Notes: a model not told the origin generated them from the sequence alone. DNA of 37,456 nt from Desulfofundulus thermosubterraneus DSM 16057 (GCF_900142025.1 NZ_FQZM01000037.1:1-37456), one strand, 5' to 3'. Positions 7,372-16,031 are shown, counted from the stretch's first letter. Numbers and translations are program-made.

Positions 7372-8172
7372 TCAAACAGAACTGTTGGCGTAACAGTAAA
7401 GGCAACCGGAGGGACAGGTCATGTTATACCAGCCGATATCTATGGCATGGGTGCAACCGCACAAAGCCCTTTGACCTTTAGCTTTATCTACGCGGCACCT
7501 TTCCCCCGCCGGGTGCAGGGCGCTTAAAAGTTCGCCGTCAATACACCGGGAAACCGGCATCCCCGGAACGCAGCAGCCATAAAGGACGGTCCCTGCGGCC
7601 GCCGCTGCGGCAGAAAGTTTTTCCCAAACCCTCTCCCGTTCTTCAGGCGTAAGGGGCACAGCCTCCCACCCGCGGCGCAAAAGGCGCCGCTGCACCTTGG
7701 GATAAAGCTCCATAAAGGAGGCGGAAAAAGTGACCACACCCATGTTAGCCGCCGTCCGGATTACTTGCGCAGCCGTTTCAAGGTTAGAAAAAAATTCCTT
7801 ACCGCGCCTGAAGACCACCAGCGGGTCGGGACGCACCCGCAGGCGCCGGGGATCACCGAGAAATTCGATGAGGGACGGAATTTGCGCCAGCACCGCCTTC
7901 GGTCTGGCAACCCGGGGTTCCACCAATGTGCCGCCCAATCCCGTCACCGTGAGGTGTACATACACTTGAGAGTACATACTGAGCACCGTACGCAATTTTA
8001 GCAGCACCGTTTCCGGAAACTTGGTCCAGACCACTACGGTATGTACCCGCTCCGGCGGATAACGGGCCAGAAGAAGGGCGGCAAGCCTTTCGGCATAAAA
8101 ATAAGGCTCGGTCCGGCGGGAGAGGCTGACTACTACTTTGGATCCTTGAGTTGTCCTTTTTCGGTAAAACAT
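7372..8172 (-). CDS. DUF1848 family protein
   Basis: A 266-aa protein matching DUF1848: an N-terminal SLSRRTEPYFYAERL block (family SASRRTD-type), TIM-barrel-like strands in the middle, and the C-terminal cysteine cluster CTHAIDIGWYNMTCPSGC then LYCYAN, which resembles a radical-SAM-like or Fe-S binding loop. Function is unknown. The ATG at 8172 has only a weak ribosome site, so the start is uncertain by a few codons. It is divergent from the ctaB-like gene, and the palindrome at 8228-8281 lies between them. Confidence 0.8.
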   Translation of the reverse strand: MFYRKRTTQGSKVVVSLSRRTEPYFYAERLAALLLARYPPERVHTVVVWTKFPETVLLKLRTVLSMYSQVYVHLTVTGLGGTLVEPRVARPKAVLAQIPSLIEFLGDPRRLRVRPDPLVVFRRGKEFFSNLETAAQVIRTAANMGVVTFSASFMELYPKVQRRLLRRGWEAVPLTPEERERVWEKLSAAAAAAGTVLYGCCVPGMPVSRCIDGELLSALHPAGERCRVDKAKGQRALCGCTHAIDIGWYNMTCPSGCLYCYANSSV

Positions 8173-8227
8173 ATAACATATACACCACTTAAAGAAGGAA
8201 TTGTGCCAGGGATAACGAATTTAAAAA

Positions 8228-8281
8228 GAAGCTGGGTAAATATTCAGTGAACCCGGTTTTACTGAATATTTACGAAGCTGG
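8228..8281. repeat. 38-bp palindrome flanked by 8-bp direct repeats
   Basis: GTAAATATTCAGT (8236-8248) and ACTGAATATTTAC (8261-8273) are perfect 13-bp inverted repeats separated by 12 bp. On both sides, touching the palindrome, is GAAGCTGG (8228-8235 and 8274-8281). No T-run follows, so it is not a normal terminator. The layout is that of a very small inserted element with target duplication, or an operator between the divergent DUF1848 and ctaB genes. Confidence 0.8.
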
Positions 8282-8327
8282 ACAACAACTTTTTCTAACT
8301 GTTAATTTGATTGGAGGCAATTAGAAA

Positions 8328-9233
8328 GTGAATTTAGAGTCCAGTATAAACAAAACCCGGGCGGATTTTCGGACTACTGTACTGGCATACCTGGAAGTAA
8401 CCAAGCCCCGTTCCGTGGTCCTGCTGGTCTTTACGGCACTGGCTACCATGGTGGTGGCAGGTGCCATAAACGGGCCTGTTTCATTGTCCCAGCTTATTAC
8501 AGCCACGGTAGCGGTAACTTTAGCCTGCGCCGGCGCCAATGCCGTCAGCTGTTATGTCGACCGGGACCTGGACGCAAGTATGATCCGGACCCGCAAGCGG
8601 CCCATTCCCGACGGAAGGATCAATCCTCCGGTGCGTGCCCTGTACTGGGGGTTGTTCCTCTTCGTTTCCTCCCTCATCCTCGGCTGGACGGTCAACCCCA
8701 TTGCTTTTGCCTGCCTTTGGGGCGGCATGATCGGTTATGTGGGCATCTACAGCCTCTGGCTGAAGCGCAGGAGTTCCTGGAATATCATCCTGGGCGGTTT
8801 TTCCGGCGGCCTGCCGGCACTCTTCGGATGGACTGCCGTAACGGGTAAGGTGGATTTGCTGCCTCTTCTCATAGCCGCCCTGGTAGTATTGTGGATTCCC
8901 AACCACATATGGAGCCTGGCCATCTTTTACAGGGACGACTACGCCAGGGTAAAAGTACCCATGCTTCCCGTGGTCTGCGAGGCAAAAAAAGCTCTGCACT
9001 GTCTTTTAAGCACCGTTATCCTGATGGTTTTATTTTCCATTTTGATTTACTTTGCCGGGTCCTGGGGAACAATTTACATCATGACGGCAATTCTCACAGG
9101 CTTGGCCGCCATCGGGTTAAGTACTTACGTATACCTCCGTCCTACCCCTCAAAACGCCTGGCTCCTCTTCAAGTTTTCCAGCCCATACCTGTTCCTTCTC
9201 TTCTTGGGTATGATGGTCGACGCCTGGCTGTAA
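8328..9233 (+). CDS. ctaB: UbiA-superfamily prenyltransferase, heme o synthase (CtaB) type
   Basis: A 301-aa polytopic membrane protein. The first prenyl-diphosphate motif is NAVSCYVDRDLDASM (NxxxxxxDxxxD), followed by RTRKRPIP, both typical of protoheme IX farnesyltransferase. Loop 2 reads WIPNHIWSLAIFYRDDYARV with KVPMLPVV, again CtaB-like. About eight to nine membrane segments are evident. The enzyme adds farnesyl to heme b to make heme o for terminal oxidases. No cytochrome oxidase genes are nearby, which is odd for an anaerobe; another heme-type acceptor is possible. GTG start at 8328 with GGAGG 10 nt before. Monocistronic. Confidence 0.85.
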   Translation: MNLESSINKTRADFRTTVLAYLEVTKPRSVVLLVFTALATMVVAGAINGPVSLSQLITATVAVTLACAGANAVSCYVDRDLDASMIRTRKRPIPDGRINPPVRALYWGLFLFVSSLILGWTVNPIAFACLWGGMIGYVGIYSLWLKRRSSWNIILGGFSGGLPALFGWTAVTGKVDLLPLLIAALVVLWIPNHIWSLAIFYRDDYARVKVPMLPVVCEAKKALHCLLSTVILMVLFSILIYFAGSWGTIYIMTAILTGLAAIGLSTYVYLRPTPQNAWLLFKFSSPYLFLLFLGMMVDAWL

Positions 9234-9322
9234 CCTGGCTTGGAACAGAATGGCATGTACCCGGCAATCAGTAACGGCATATAATTGCAAGCAGCCCTGA
9301 GATGGCGGGGCTGGTTTCGTTT

Positions 9323-10132
9323 TCAACTTCCGCTTAAAAGCACCCGGTCGTAAGTAAAGGCATTACCGCTGGCCTGTTCAAACATCTTCAGGAGATCCGC
9401 CACAGTGGTTTTTTCTCTTTCCGGTCCATATAGATCCAGAATGATCCTCCCCTCGTGCATCATCACCGTGCGGTTGCCGGTGTGCAGTGCCTGCGCCAGA
9501 TTATGGGTAACCATGAGGGTAGTAAGCCGGTGCCGGGCGATAATTCTTTCCGTTAACTCCAGGACCGTGGCGGCAGTACGCGGGTCCAGGGCAGCAGTGT
9601 GCTCGTCCAGCAAAAGTATCTTGGGGGTGGCAATGGTAGCCATCAGCACGGTCAGGGCCTGGCGCTGGCCGCCGGACAACAGACCCACCCTGGTGGTCAA
9701 GCGGTCCTCCAGGCCCAACCCTAAAAGGGCCAGACGTTCCTTGAAGAGCTGCCGCTCAGCCTGGGTAATCCCCCGGCGCAAACGGCGGGGGCGGCCCCGG
9801 CGCAAGGCCAGGGCCAGATTTTCTTCAATGGTCATGGAAGCGGCAGTACCCCGCAAGGGATCCTGGAAAACGCGGCCGATATGGGCCGCCCGTATGTGTT
9901 CGGGCCAGCGCGTAATATCCTGGTTGTCCAGGATCACCTTCCCCGTATCAACCTCGTATACCCCGGCCACAACGTTTAAGAGAGTGGATTTGCCGGCACC
10001 GTTGCTGCCGATGATGGTTACCACATCTCCCGGCCGGACATGCAGAGTAACACCCCTTAAGGCCACCTTTTCATTAACCCCGCCGGGATGAAAGATCTTG
10101 TGCACATTGTCCAGTTTCAGCAACCTGTTCAC
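9323..10132 (-). CDS. ABC transporter ATP-binding protein (TrpZ/COG1101 type)
   Basis: A 269-aa ATPase with Walker A GSNGAGKST, signature LSGGQRQALT and Walker B ILLLDEHTAALD; the LLDEHTA form is typical of this importer class. It energises uptake with the permease and lipoprotein encoded just upstream. It overlaps the 3' end of the permease gene by 59 nt, so the last permease codons and the ATPase N-terminus share DNA. The true start might be slightly later, but MNRLLKLDNVHKIF is a normal beginning for the family. Confidence 0.88.
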   Translation of the reverse strand: MNRLLKLDNVHKIFHPGGVNEKVALRGVTLHVRPGDVVTIIGSNGAGKSTLLNVVAGVYEVDTGKVILDNQDITRWPEHIRAAHIGRVFQDPLRGTAASMTIEENLALALRRGRPRRLRRGITQAERQLFKERLALLGLGLEDRLTTRVGLLSGGQRQALTVLMATIATPKILLLDEHTAALDPRTAATVLELTERIIARHRLTTLMVTHNLAQALHTGNRTVMMHEGRIILDLYGPEREKTTVADLLKMFEQASGNAFTYDRVLLSGS

Positions 10133-11018
10133 CCCTCAAACGTAATGACCGGAATCCCAAACGCTGCCTCACCAGGGGGAAGGCCAGGGCAACCACCACA
10201 ATTAACGAAGTGAGTAATTTCAGATCCGTCGCCGGCATACCCAGTTGCAAAACCAGGCTAATCACGGTCCGGTAGACAATGGAACCGACGATGACCGCCA
10301 GTAAAGCCCGGAAAAGGGTGTGGTTGCCAACCAGTGCTTCACCAATAATGACCGAGGCCAGGCCGGCAATAATCATCCCGATGCCCATCCCGATATCGGC
10401 AAAACCCTGGTACTGAGCCACCAGGCTACCCGAAAGCGCCACCAGGGCATTCCCGATGGCCAGCCCCACCAGTTTCATGGTACTTGTATTTACCCCCAGG
10501 CTACGGATCATTTGCTCGTTATCTCCAGTGGCCCGTACAGACATGCCCAGCTCTGTTTGCAAAAAAAAGTAGAGAAGGCCAACAACCACAATCACTACCA
10601 TCAAGCCCAGCAGAACCGGTCCCCATGGCCCCAACAAAGTTATGTCCCTGACCTGAGTAAAAATTGTCTGTTCACGAAGAAGGGACAGGTTAGCCTGTCC
10701 CATAATTCGCAAATTGATGGAATAAAGGGCAATCATGGTTAGAATACCCGAAAGCAAAGGAGCCACCCTTAAGCCGGTGTGCAATAGACCAGTAATCAGA
10801 CCGGCCAGCGCGCCGCAGATCATAGCCCCCAGGACGGCCTGCCAGGGGTTATTGCCGAGCAAGATATACTGCGCCGTTACAGCCGCCCCCAGGGTAAATG
10901 CGCCGTCAACCGTCAAATCGGGGTAATCAAGCACCCTGAAGGTCATATACACCCCCAGTACCATGGCTCCCCACAACAAGCCCTGCTCCAGGGATCCCAA
11001 CCAGATGCTCAACGACAT
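10074..11018 (-). CDS. ABC transporter permease (TrpY/COG4120 type)
   Basis: A 314-aa integral membrane protein with about eight hydrophobic segments, including LWGAMVLGVYMTFRVLDYPD and LTVDGAFTLGAAV, a block typical of this permease class and of branched-chain amino acid permeases. It forms the channel with the ATPase at 9323-10132. It starts 11 nt after the lipoprotein gene. The C-terminal cytoplasmic tail (about residues 290-314) overlaps the ATPase gene. Confidence 0.87.
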   Translation of the reverse strand: MSLSIWLGSLEQGLLWGAMVLGVYMTFRVLDYPDLTVDGAFTLGAAVTAQYILLGNNPWQAVLGAMICGALAGLITGLLHTGLRVAPLLSGILTMIALYSINLRIMGQANLSLLREQTIFTQVRDITLLGPWGPVLLGLMVVIVVVGLLYFFLQTELGMSVRATGDNEQMIRSLGVNTSTMKLVGLAIGNALVALSGSLVAQYQGFADIGMGIGMIIAGLASVIIGEALVGNHTLFRALLAVIVGSIVYRTVISLVLQLGMPATDLKLLTSLIVVVALAFPLVRQRLGFRSLRLRGEQVAETGQCAQDLSSRRG

Positions 11019-11028
11019 GATGTTTCAC

Positions 11029-12021
11029 CTACTCAATAATTTTGCTGGCTTTCTTTTTCAATTCTTCCGGAATGGTCACGCCAAAAGCCGCCGCCGCTTT
11101 GGCATTTAAAACGATGCTCAAGTCCTTTTGTTTCTCAATAGGCATATCCTGGGGTTTTTCTCCCTTTAGAACCCTCAAGGCCATCTCGCCGGTCTGCTGG
11201 CCCAGCTTGTAATAATCTATACCGATAGTACCCAGGGCACCAGCCTCCACCGTATTGCTCTCCCCGGCAATTACCGGAAGCTTATGCTTCTCGGCCACCT
11301 GGATTACCCCCGCCACGGACGAGACTACCGTATTATCCGTGGGTACGTAAATGGCATCCACCCGCCCCACCAGGGACTGGGCGGCCTGGACCACCTCGCT
11401 GCTGGCGGTAACCGGAGCTTCTACCACAGTAAGACCCAGCTCCGGTGCCTCCTGCTTAACGATTTTCACTTGAACCTGGGAATTTACCTCGCTGGAGTTA
11501 TAGATGACCCCCACCTTTTTGGCGTCTGGTACCAGTTCCTTGAGCAACTGCAACTGCTCCTTAATCGGGTTCATATCAGTGGTACCAGTAACATTGGTAC
11601 CCGGTTTTTCCATGCTCTTAACCAGTTTTGCTTCCACGGGATCTGTCACGGCGGTGATTAAAATGGGAATGTCCTTGGTTTCATTGGCCATAGCCATGGC
11701 GGAAGGAGTGGCGATGGCCAGAATGAGGTCTTTCCTATCCTGGACAAACTTGCGGGCAATGGCCTGAAGGGTAGATTGATCGCCCTGGGCGTTTTGGAAG
11801 TCTACCTGTAGATTCTTCCCTTCCACGTAGCCGTTGGCCGCCAGTGTTTCCAGAAAACCTTTCCGGGCCGCATCCAGAGCCGGGTGCTCCACGATCTGGA
11901 TAATGCCGAGCTTCACCGCCTTTGCTTCAGTTTTGACGCCCTGCTTACTTCCTCCTGAGCCACACCCTGCCATTAAAAAAGCCAACCCCAGTACAAGCAC
12001 CGGCAAAAGCCATCTCTTCAT
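11029..12021 (-). CDS. ABC substrate-binding lipoprotein (TrpX/COG2984 type)
   Basis: Using ATG 12021 the protein is 330 aa and begins with a lipoprotein signal (KRW, hydrophobic core, FLMAGCGSGG lipobox). The mature part matches the ABC substrate-binding family pfam04392: LGIIQIVEHPALDAARKGF, ILIAVATP-like strands, and GTIGIDYYKLGQQTGEMALR. Members near T-box or tryptophan genes import tryptophan or related compounds; here the substrate is unproven. An upstream in-frame start at 12111 would bury the signal peptide and is rejected. It is the first gene of the three-gene importer operon and is preceded by a leader with a terminator hairpin. Confidence 0.88.
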   Translation of the reverse strand: MKRWLLPVLVLGLAFLMAGCGSGGSKQGVKTEAKAVKLGIIQIVEHPALDAARKGFLETLAANGYVEGKNLQVDFQNAQGDQSTLQAIARKFVQDRKDLILAIATPSAMAMANETKDIPILITAVTDPVEAKLVKSMEKPGTNVTGTTDMNPIKEQLQLLKELVPDAKKVGVIYNSSEVNSQVQVKIVKQEAPELGLTVVEAPVTASSEVVQAAQSLVGRVDAIYVPTDNTVVSSVAGVIQVAEKHKLPVIAGESNTVEAGALGTIGIDYYKLGQQTGEMALRVLKGEKPQDMPIEKQKDLSIVLNAKAAAAFGVTIPEELKKKASKIIE

Positions 12022-12087
12022 TTTCCTGATTTTCCTGCCTCCTTTTCTTTGACCGGCTGGCGAGGCAGTAAAAAGCACCGGCAGTAA

Positions 12088-12111
12088 CAAAAATGCTCCC
12101 GGCGGGAGCAT
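12088..12111 (-). terminator. leader terminator (attenuator) of the ABC importer operon
   Basis: On the minus strand ATGCTCCC-GCC-GGGAGCAT is a perfect 8-bp stem, followed by TTTTTGTTA. It lies between the promoter at 12187-12216 and the first gene, 67 nt before its ATG, so it should stop most transcripts unless disrupted. I looked for T-box, SAM and cobalamin consensus blocks in 12112-12180 and found none. Confidence 0.75.
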
Positions 12112-12186
12112 ATTGCCGCCCTTCCTGCCATCCTACCGTGTTACCTTTCCCGGTGGGCCAACCGGCTGCTTATTTAACTTAACTTT

Positions 12187-12216
12187 ATCTTATGGTTAAG
12201 GGGTGTCGGCTGTCAA
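12187..12216 (-). promoter_or_regulatory. sigma-A promoter of the ABC importer operon
   Basis: TTGACA (12216-12211) and TAAGAT (12192-12187) with an 18-bp spacer on the minus strand. The predicted start near 12180 gives a leader of about 160 nt that contains the 12088-12111 terminator. Confidence 0.6.
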
Positions 12217-12251
12217 TAATTTTATCTATTTCGTCACCTAATGAAAATTAA

Positions 12252-13031
12252 CTAATTATCCGACCAACTGGGCTCGCGTTTTTCCAAAAAGGCCCTGATT
12301 CCTTCCTGTGCATCGACCGTGGTGGTATTCAGGGAAATGACCTCGGTGGCGTAGTTCAAGGCCTGGAAGTCCTCCATGTTGATCTGCTGGTAAAAGGCCC
12401 TCTTGCCGGCGCCAATGGCCGATAAACTGTACTGGGCAATCTTGCCGGCCAGTTCCCTGGTGGCCGCTTCCAGCTCACCCGGTGGTACCACCTTATTTAC
12501 CAGGCCGTAGATCAAAGCTTCCCGGGCCGGCATAAACTCGCCGGTTAAGAGCATTTCCATGGCCTTTTTTCTCCCTACGTTGCGGCTCAGGAAAACCGCA
12601 GGCGTGGTACAGAACAGCCCTATTTTCACTCCCGGTGTGGCAAACAGGGCATCCTCCGCCGCCACGGCCAGATCGGCCGCCGCCACCAGCTGGCAGCCGG
12701 CAGCCGTGGCCACGCCGTGAACCTGGGCAATTACCGGCTGGGGAATTTCCCGGATGGCCCGCATGGTCAGGAAACAGGTTTGAAAGAGCTTCAGTACATC
12801 CTGTGGCGTGCCGTCGGCAATTTCCTTAAGGTCGTGGCCGGCGGAAAAGATTTTGCCAATGCCTTTGATTACTACTACTTTGACCCTTTTCGCCTGCCCG
12901 ATTTTTTGCAATAGTGCCGTCAGTTCCTCCAGCAGTTCCCGGGAAAGGACATTGCGCTTTTCCGGGCGGTTGAGGGAAATAAAGCCCAGTCGCTCTTCTT
13001 CCTGATAAAGAAGGTACCGATAGGCCATCAT
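12252..13031 (-). CDS. enoyl-CoA hydratase/isomerase family protein (ECHDC3-like)
   Basis: A crotonase-fold protein of about 259 aa. It has the oxyanion-hole segment IFSAGHDLKEI and the central HGVATAAGCQLVAAADLAVA. The run TPGVKIGLFCTTPAVFLSR is characteristic of ECHDC3-type members and replaces the usual catalytic glutamates, so a true hydratase activity is doubtful. Two adjacent ATG codons (13031 and 13028) follow GGAGGAGG, and either could be used. It lies 71 nt downstream of an FmdE gene on the same strand and may be co-transcribed with it. Substrate unknown. Confidence 0.85.
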   Translation of the reverse strand: MMAYRYLLYQEEERLGFISLNRPEKRNVLSRELLEELTALLQKIGQAKRVKVVVIKGIGKIFSAGHDLKEIADGTPQDVLKLFQTCFLTMRAIREIPQPVIAQVHGVATAAGCQLVAAADLAVAAEDALFATPGVKIGLFCTTPAVFLSRNVGRKKAMEMLLTGEFMPAREALIYGLVNKVVPPGELEAATRELAGKIAQYSLSAIGAGKRAFYQQINMEDFQALNYATEVISLNTTTVDAQEGIRAFLEKREPSWSDN

Positions 13032-13101
13032 GCCTGCCTCCTCCAACATAACGCAATGATGAAAACAGGACATTTTCCGTTCAATTCAAGCTTCCCCTCT
13101 G

Positions 13102-13710
13102 TTACCATCCCCTGGTATATTCGCCGGCACAGGGTATGCAGGCAAATTTTCCATCCCGCACTCTGGCCCGGGCCTCGGAAACCGGTTCACCACAGAAAGC
13201 ACAGGTTACCGAATTAAAAATGCGCGCCTTCGGCGGCAGTTCTACCTTCACATGTTGTACCTCACAGAACTCTTCCGGCGGGGCTTCGAGAATATACCGA
13301 ATGCGCTGCTCTTGAAGCTCCCGGAAGAGCTGCCGCTCCCTCTCATCGGCGGTGCCGCCGAATACTTTGTCCCTTAAGGCCCGGAATTCATCGTTTTGTC
13401 GCCACGCGCCCCCCTTGACCGAAACGCGTACCGCTTTGCCGCTTTCCCGGCAGATAAAAGTGAACACATGCTTGCCGTGATCCCGGTACAGCAAATTGCC
13501 CTTACCCAGGGTGCAGCCGGTAAGTACCATCACTGCATCCACACCGCAGGCATCGTTCTCCACAATGGCCACCAGTTCTTCATCCTCCGCGCGGTGCCCG
13601 GCCAGCTCTTGCAGGCCGATTTTTGCCGCCCGGTAGCCCACGGCCAGGCCGGGGCAGGAATGCCCGTGAAATTCCACGCATTTTTCCCAATCACTTTTTT
13701 CCAGGCACAT
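13102..13710 (-). CDS. FmdE family protein with C-terminal zinc ribbon
   Basis: A protein of 202 aa from ATG 13710 (GTG 13722 is in frame but too close to its ribosome site). It holds the full FmdE pattern: FHGHSCPGLAVGYRA, ENDACGVDAVMVLTGCTLGK with GN, and a C-terminal ribbon with CAFCGE and CIPCAGEY. FmdE was named after a protein that copurifies with tungsten formylmethanofuran dehydrogenase; in bacteria it is thought to bind metal (zinc) and may chaperone molybdenum/tungsten enzymes. No such enzyme is encoded in the window. The same fold appears in degenerate form in the surface protein at 21399-24362. Confidence 0.9.
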   Translation of the reverse strand: MCLEKSDWEKCVEFHGHSCPGLAVGYRAAKIGLQELAGHRAEDEELVAIVENDACGVDAVMVLTGCTLGKGNLLYRDHGKHVFTFICRESGKAVRVSVKGGAWRQNDEFRALRDKVFGGTADERERQLFRELQEQRIRYILEAPPEEFCEVQHVKVELPPKARIFNSVTCAFCGEPVSEARARVRDGKFACIPCAGEYTRGW

Positions 13711-13892
13711 AATTGACTTCACTCCTCAGCGTTTTGCTTGTAACTGATTCCATTACACGCTTATTCTACCTCGAAGATATAATATCCTGTTTAGATTACC
13801 CCCTATTTATAGTGAACATATGTATCTCCCTACCCAAAAAGGAGATAACTAAAACATAAAGGTTCATTAAATACCGTCGGGAGAGTGCGAAA

Positions 13893-15113
13893 ATGGCAGG
13901 TAAAAGAAAGATACTGCTGGGAACAGGTTTGATCGCCGCTGGTTTATGTATACTCGTCCTGTGGAACGCTTCAAAAGTGACCCTGCCCGTTCTAAGCTTT
14001 CCCCGGCTACGGCAGGTTGTTGATGATGAACTGGAGCCGGGGAAGGCATTCGTAGTTCGGGATGAAAAGGGAGATCCGGTCACCATGATTTCCCGCCGCA
14101 TACGGGTAGGCGATGAGGTAATAACTGCCGAAGGCAAACACTACCGGGTGGAAAAAGTGGACGGCAACAGGGCCACTGCCCGCTTCCTGGGGATGGACAA
14201 ACAGTTACTGGCCTATAATGAACTATTCTCAAAAATGGAAGTTCCGGTAGCTGCTGCAGTCCGCAACAATAGACCGGTGGCCATATACCATACCCACAGC
14301 GATGAATCTTACCTACCCTCTGACGGCAGCCCATCTATTCCTTTTAACGGGGGAATTTTTCAAGTCGGTGATTCTTACAGCAATAAATTGTCCTATGAAG
14401 GGGCCAGAGTCTTGCATGATAAAACTCCTCACGACCCCCACGACGATAATGCTTACTACCGCTCGCGCCGGACGGCCGTTCAATTGCTGAAAAAGAACCC
14501 CGTAGCCATATTTGATGTACATAGGGACGGTGTAGATGATCCCGAATTTTACCGGCGCATCATTTCCAATGAGGATGTGGCACAAATGCGTTTTGTCGTG
14601 GGGCGGGAAAACCCACATATGGCGGCCAACCTGGATTTTGCCAAAAGGCTGATGGCCTACGCCAACAGAATGCACTGGCCCATTGCCAAAGATATCTTTG
14701 TGGGTCAGGGCAATTATAACCAGGATCTTATGCCCACCGCCCTTTTAATTGAAGCCGGCACCTATACCAACCGCAAGGATGAGGCCATGCGGGGGATATC
14801 CCTGCTGGCCGATGCGGTCCCGGTAATCCTGGGAATTACCGGACCCACCAGTACCCCCGGTGCTCCTGAATACGAAAAACCCGTAACGGATCCAACTGCC
14901 CGCCGGACCGGTGTATGGTCCAGCCTGGTATGGATCATGGTAATCACCCTGATTGGTGGAGGCCTCTTTGTGCTCATCAGTACCGGCAGTTACGAAAAAG
15001 CCAAAAATCAGCTATCTCACTTCTTTGGCCGGGAACTGGCCGATATCTGGGAAACGAAGCCAAAGAAAAGGGAGCTGGACAGGCAGGAGGAAAACAGGGG
15101 GAAGCGGAGCTAA
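13893..15113 (+). CDS. spoIIP: stage II sporulation protein P (SpoIIP)
   Basis: A 406-aa membrane-anchored cell-wall amidase needed, with SpoIID and SpoIIM, for septal peptidoglycan thinning and engulfment. One N-terminal membrane segment (about 6-24) is followed by a linker and the catalytic domain with YHTHSDESYLPSDG, FDVHRDG and LIEAGTYTN; these His and Glu residues form the zinc site. A second hydrophobic segment near residues 345-365 is followed by a charged cytoplasmic-like tail. ATG 13893 has GGGAGAG 7 nt before it. Upstream 13723-13892 is non-coding; a sigma-E promoter is expected but I could not place it safely. The gene is good evidence for endospore formation. Confidence 0.93.
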   Translation: MAGKRKILLGTGLIAAGLCILVLWNASKVTLPVLSFPRLRQVVDDELEPGKAFVVRDEKGDPVTMISRRIRVGDEVITAEGKHYRVEKVDGNRATARFLGMDKQLLAYNELFSKMEVPVAAAVRNNRPVAIYHTHSDESYLPSDGSPSIPFNGGIFQVGDSYSNKLSYEGARVLHDKTPHDPHDDNAYYRSRRTAVQLLKKNPVAIFDVHRDGVDDPEFYRRIISNEDVAQMRFVVGRENPHMAANLDFAKRLMAYANRMHWPIAKDIFVGQGNYNQDLMPTALLIEAGTYTNRKDEAMRGISLLADAVPVILGITGPTSTPGAPEYEKPVTDPTARRTGVWSSLVWIMVITLIGGGLFVLISTGSYEKAKNQLSHFFGRELADIWETKPKKRELDRQEENRGKRS

Positions 15114-15135
15114 CATCAAAACCGAATCGCCGGGC

Positions 15136-15164
15136 AGCACCTGATTGGTGTCCGGTGCTCTTTT
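15136..15164 (+). terminator. terminator of spoIIP
   Basis: AGCACC (15136-15141) pairs with GGTGCT (15154-15159), followed by CTTTTC. The 6-bp stem and short T-run make a modest terminator, 25 nt after the spoIIP stop and close to the convergent znuB stop. Confidence 0.5.
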
Positions 15165-15173
15165 CAGGGTCGA

Positions 15174-16031
15174 TTAAAAAAGAACTTTTCCCGGACCCGC
15201 TGATACTTCTTCCCGCCATTTTTTAACTTTGCGTTTAGGAGAAAAGGAAGCCGCGATGACAAAGATAACCGCAGAGACAATGACAATGGTGGCCCCACTG
15301 GGCAGGTCAAACAAACAGGAAAGAAAAAGCCCCACCCAGGTGGAAAGAACACCGAAGAAGGAAGATAAAACAAACATCAGCGGCAGGTTATAAGTCAGCT
15401 GGTAGGCTGCAGCCGCAGGGTTTAAGATCAGGTTAAAAATAAGCAGGCCGCCGATGCTGCGTAAAGAAGCAGTAATTACCGAACCGGTTAAAAAGAGCAG
15501 GCCGTAAAAAATCAGGCTGGCCGGAATGCCTACGGCCAGGGCAACTTCCCGGTGAAAAATCACAGCCTGAATTTCTTTAAAAAAGAGCACCACCAGGCTC
15601 ACTACGACCGCTGCTACAATAGCCAGCAAAAGCAGGTCGCGGTCGTTCACTGTAAGGATGCTTCCCCACAAAAGCTCCAGGGCCTGGGTTTTCGGGCCGG
15701 GCAAAAGGCCCATAAATAGAAAAGCCATCCCCATCGTAACGGAAAAAATAATACCAATGGGCGTATCGGGGTTAAACTCTCCCCGGTCGGCCAGCGGCCC
15801 GATTACCGCTGCTGCCACCAGGCTGAATAGAAAAGCCCCGGCCAGGGGATTAAAACCCAGCCAGGCCCCGCAGAGCGCCCCGGCAAAAGCGGCGTGGGAG
15901 ATGGCCACCCCGATAAAAGAAAGGTTCATCGTGACAACGAAAACCCCGATGAGAGAACAGGCCACGCCCCCAAGCAGACCGGCCAGAATGGCATTTTGCA
16001 TGAACTGGTAACTCAGAATGGAAAGATCCAC
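15174..16031 (-). CDS. znuB: zinc/manganese ABC transporter permease ZnuB
   Basis: A 285-aa polytopic protein of the ABC-3 family with about eight to nine membrane helices. It carries the family segments GVVVTMNLSFIGVAISHAAF-like (residues 30-50), FNPDTPIGIIFSVTMGMAF and PAAAAYQLTYNLPLMFVLSS. It forms the inner-membrane channel for metal imported with ZnuA and ZnuC. GTG start at 16031 with GAGGGG upstream. It is the last gene of the methyltransferase-znuA-znuC-znuB operon, with 72 nt after znuC. The metal may be Zn, Mn or another divalent ion; zinc is only the usual assignment. Confidence 0.9.
   Translation of the reverse strand: MDLSILSYQFMQNAILAGLLGGVACSLIGVFVVTMNLSFIGVAISHAAFAGALCGAWLGFNPLAGAFLFSLVAAAVIGPLADRGEFNPDTPIGIIFSVTMGMAFLFMGLLPGPKTQALELLWGSILTVNDRDLLLLAIVAAVVVSLVVLFFKEIQAVIFHREVALAVGIPASLIFYGLLFLTGSVITASLRSIGGLLIFNLILNPAAAAYQLTYNLPLMFVLSSFFGVLSTWVGLFLSCLFDLPSGATIVIVSAVIFVIAASFSPKRKVKKWREEVSAGPGKVLF

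Noticed and set aside
12022-12111. Longer N-terminus for the binding lipoprotein
   Set aside because: It would place about 30 residues before a perfect lipoprotein signal peptide.
12112-12180. T-box leader for the importer operon
   Set aside because: No T-box sequence (AGGGTGGNACCGCG type) or specifier-loop pattern is present.
13755-13783. Sigma-A promoter using TATAAT at 13778 before spoIIP
   Set aside because: No acceptable -35 box at the right distance; a sporulation sigma factor is expected, but I could not place its site.
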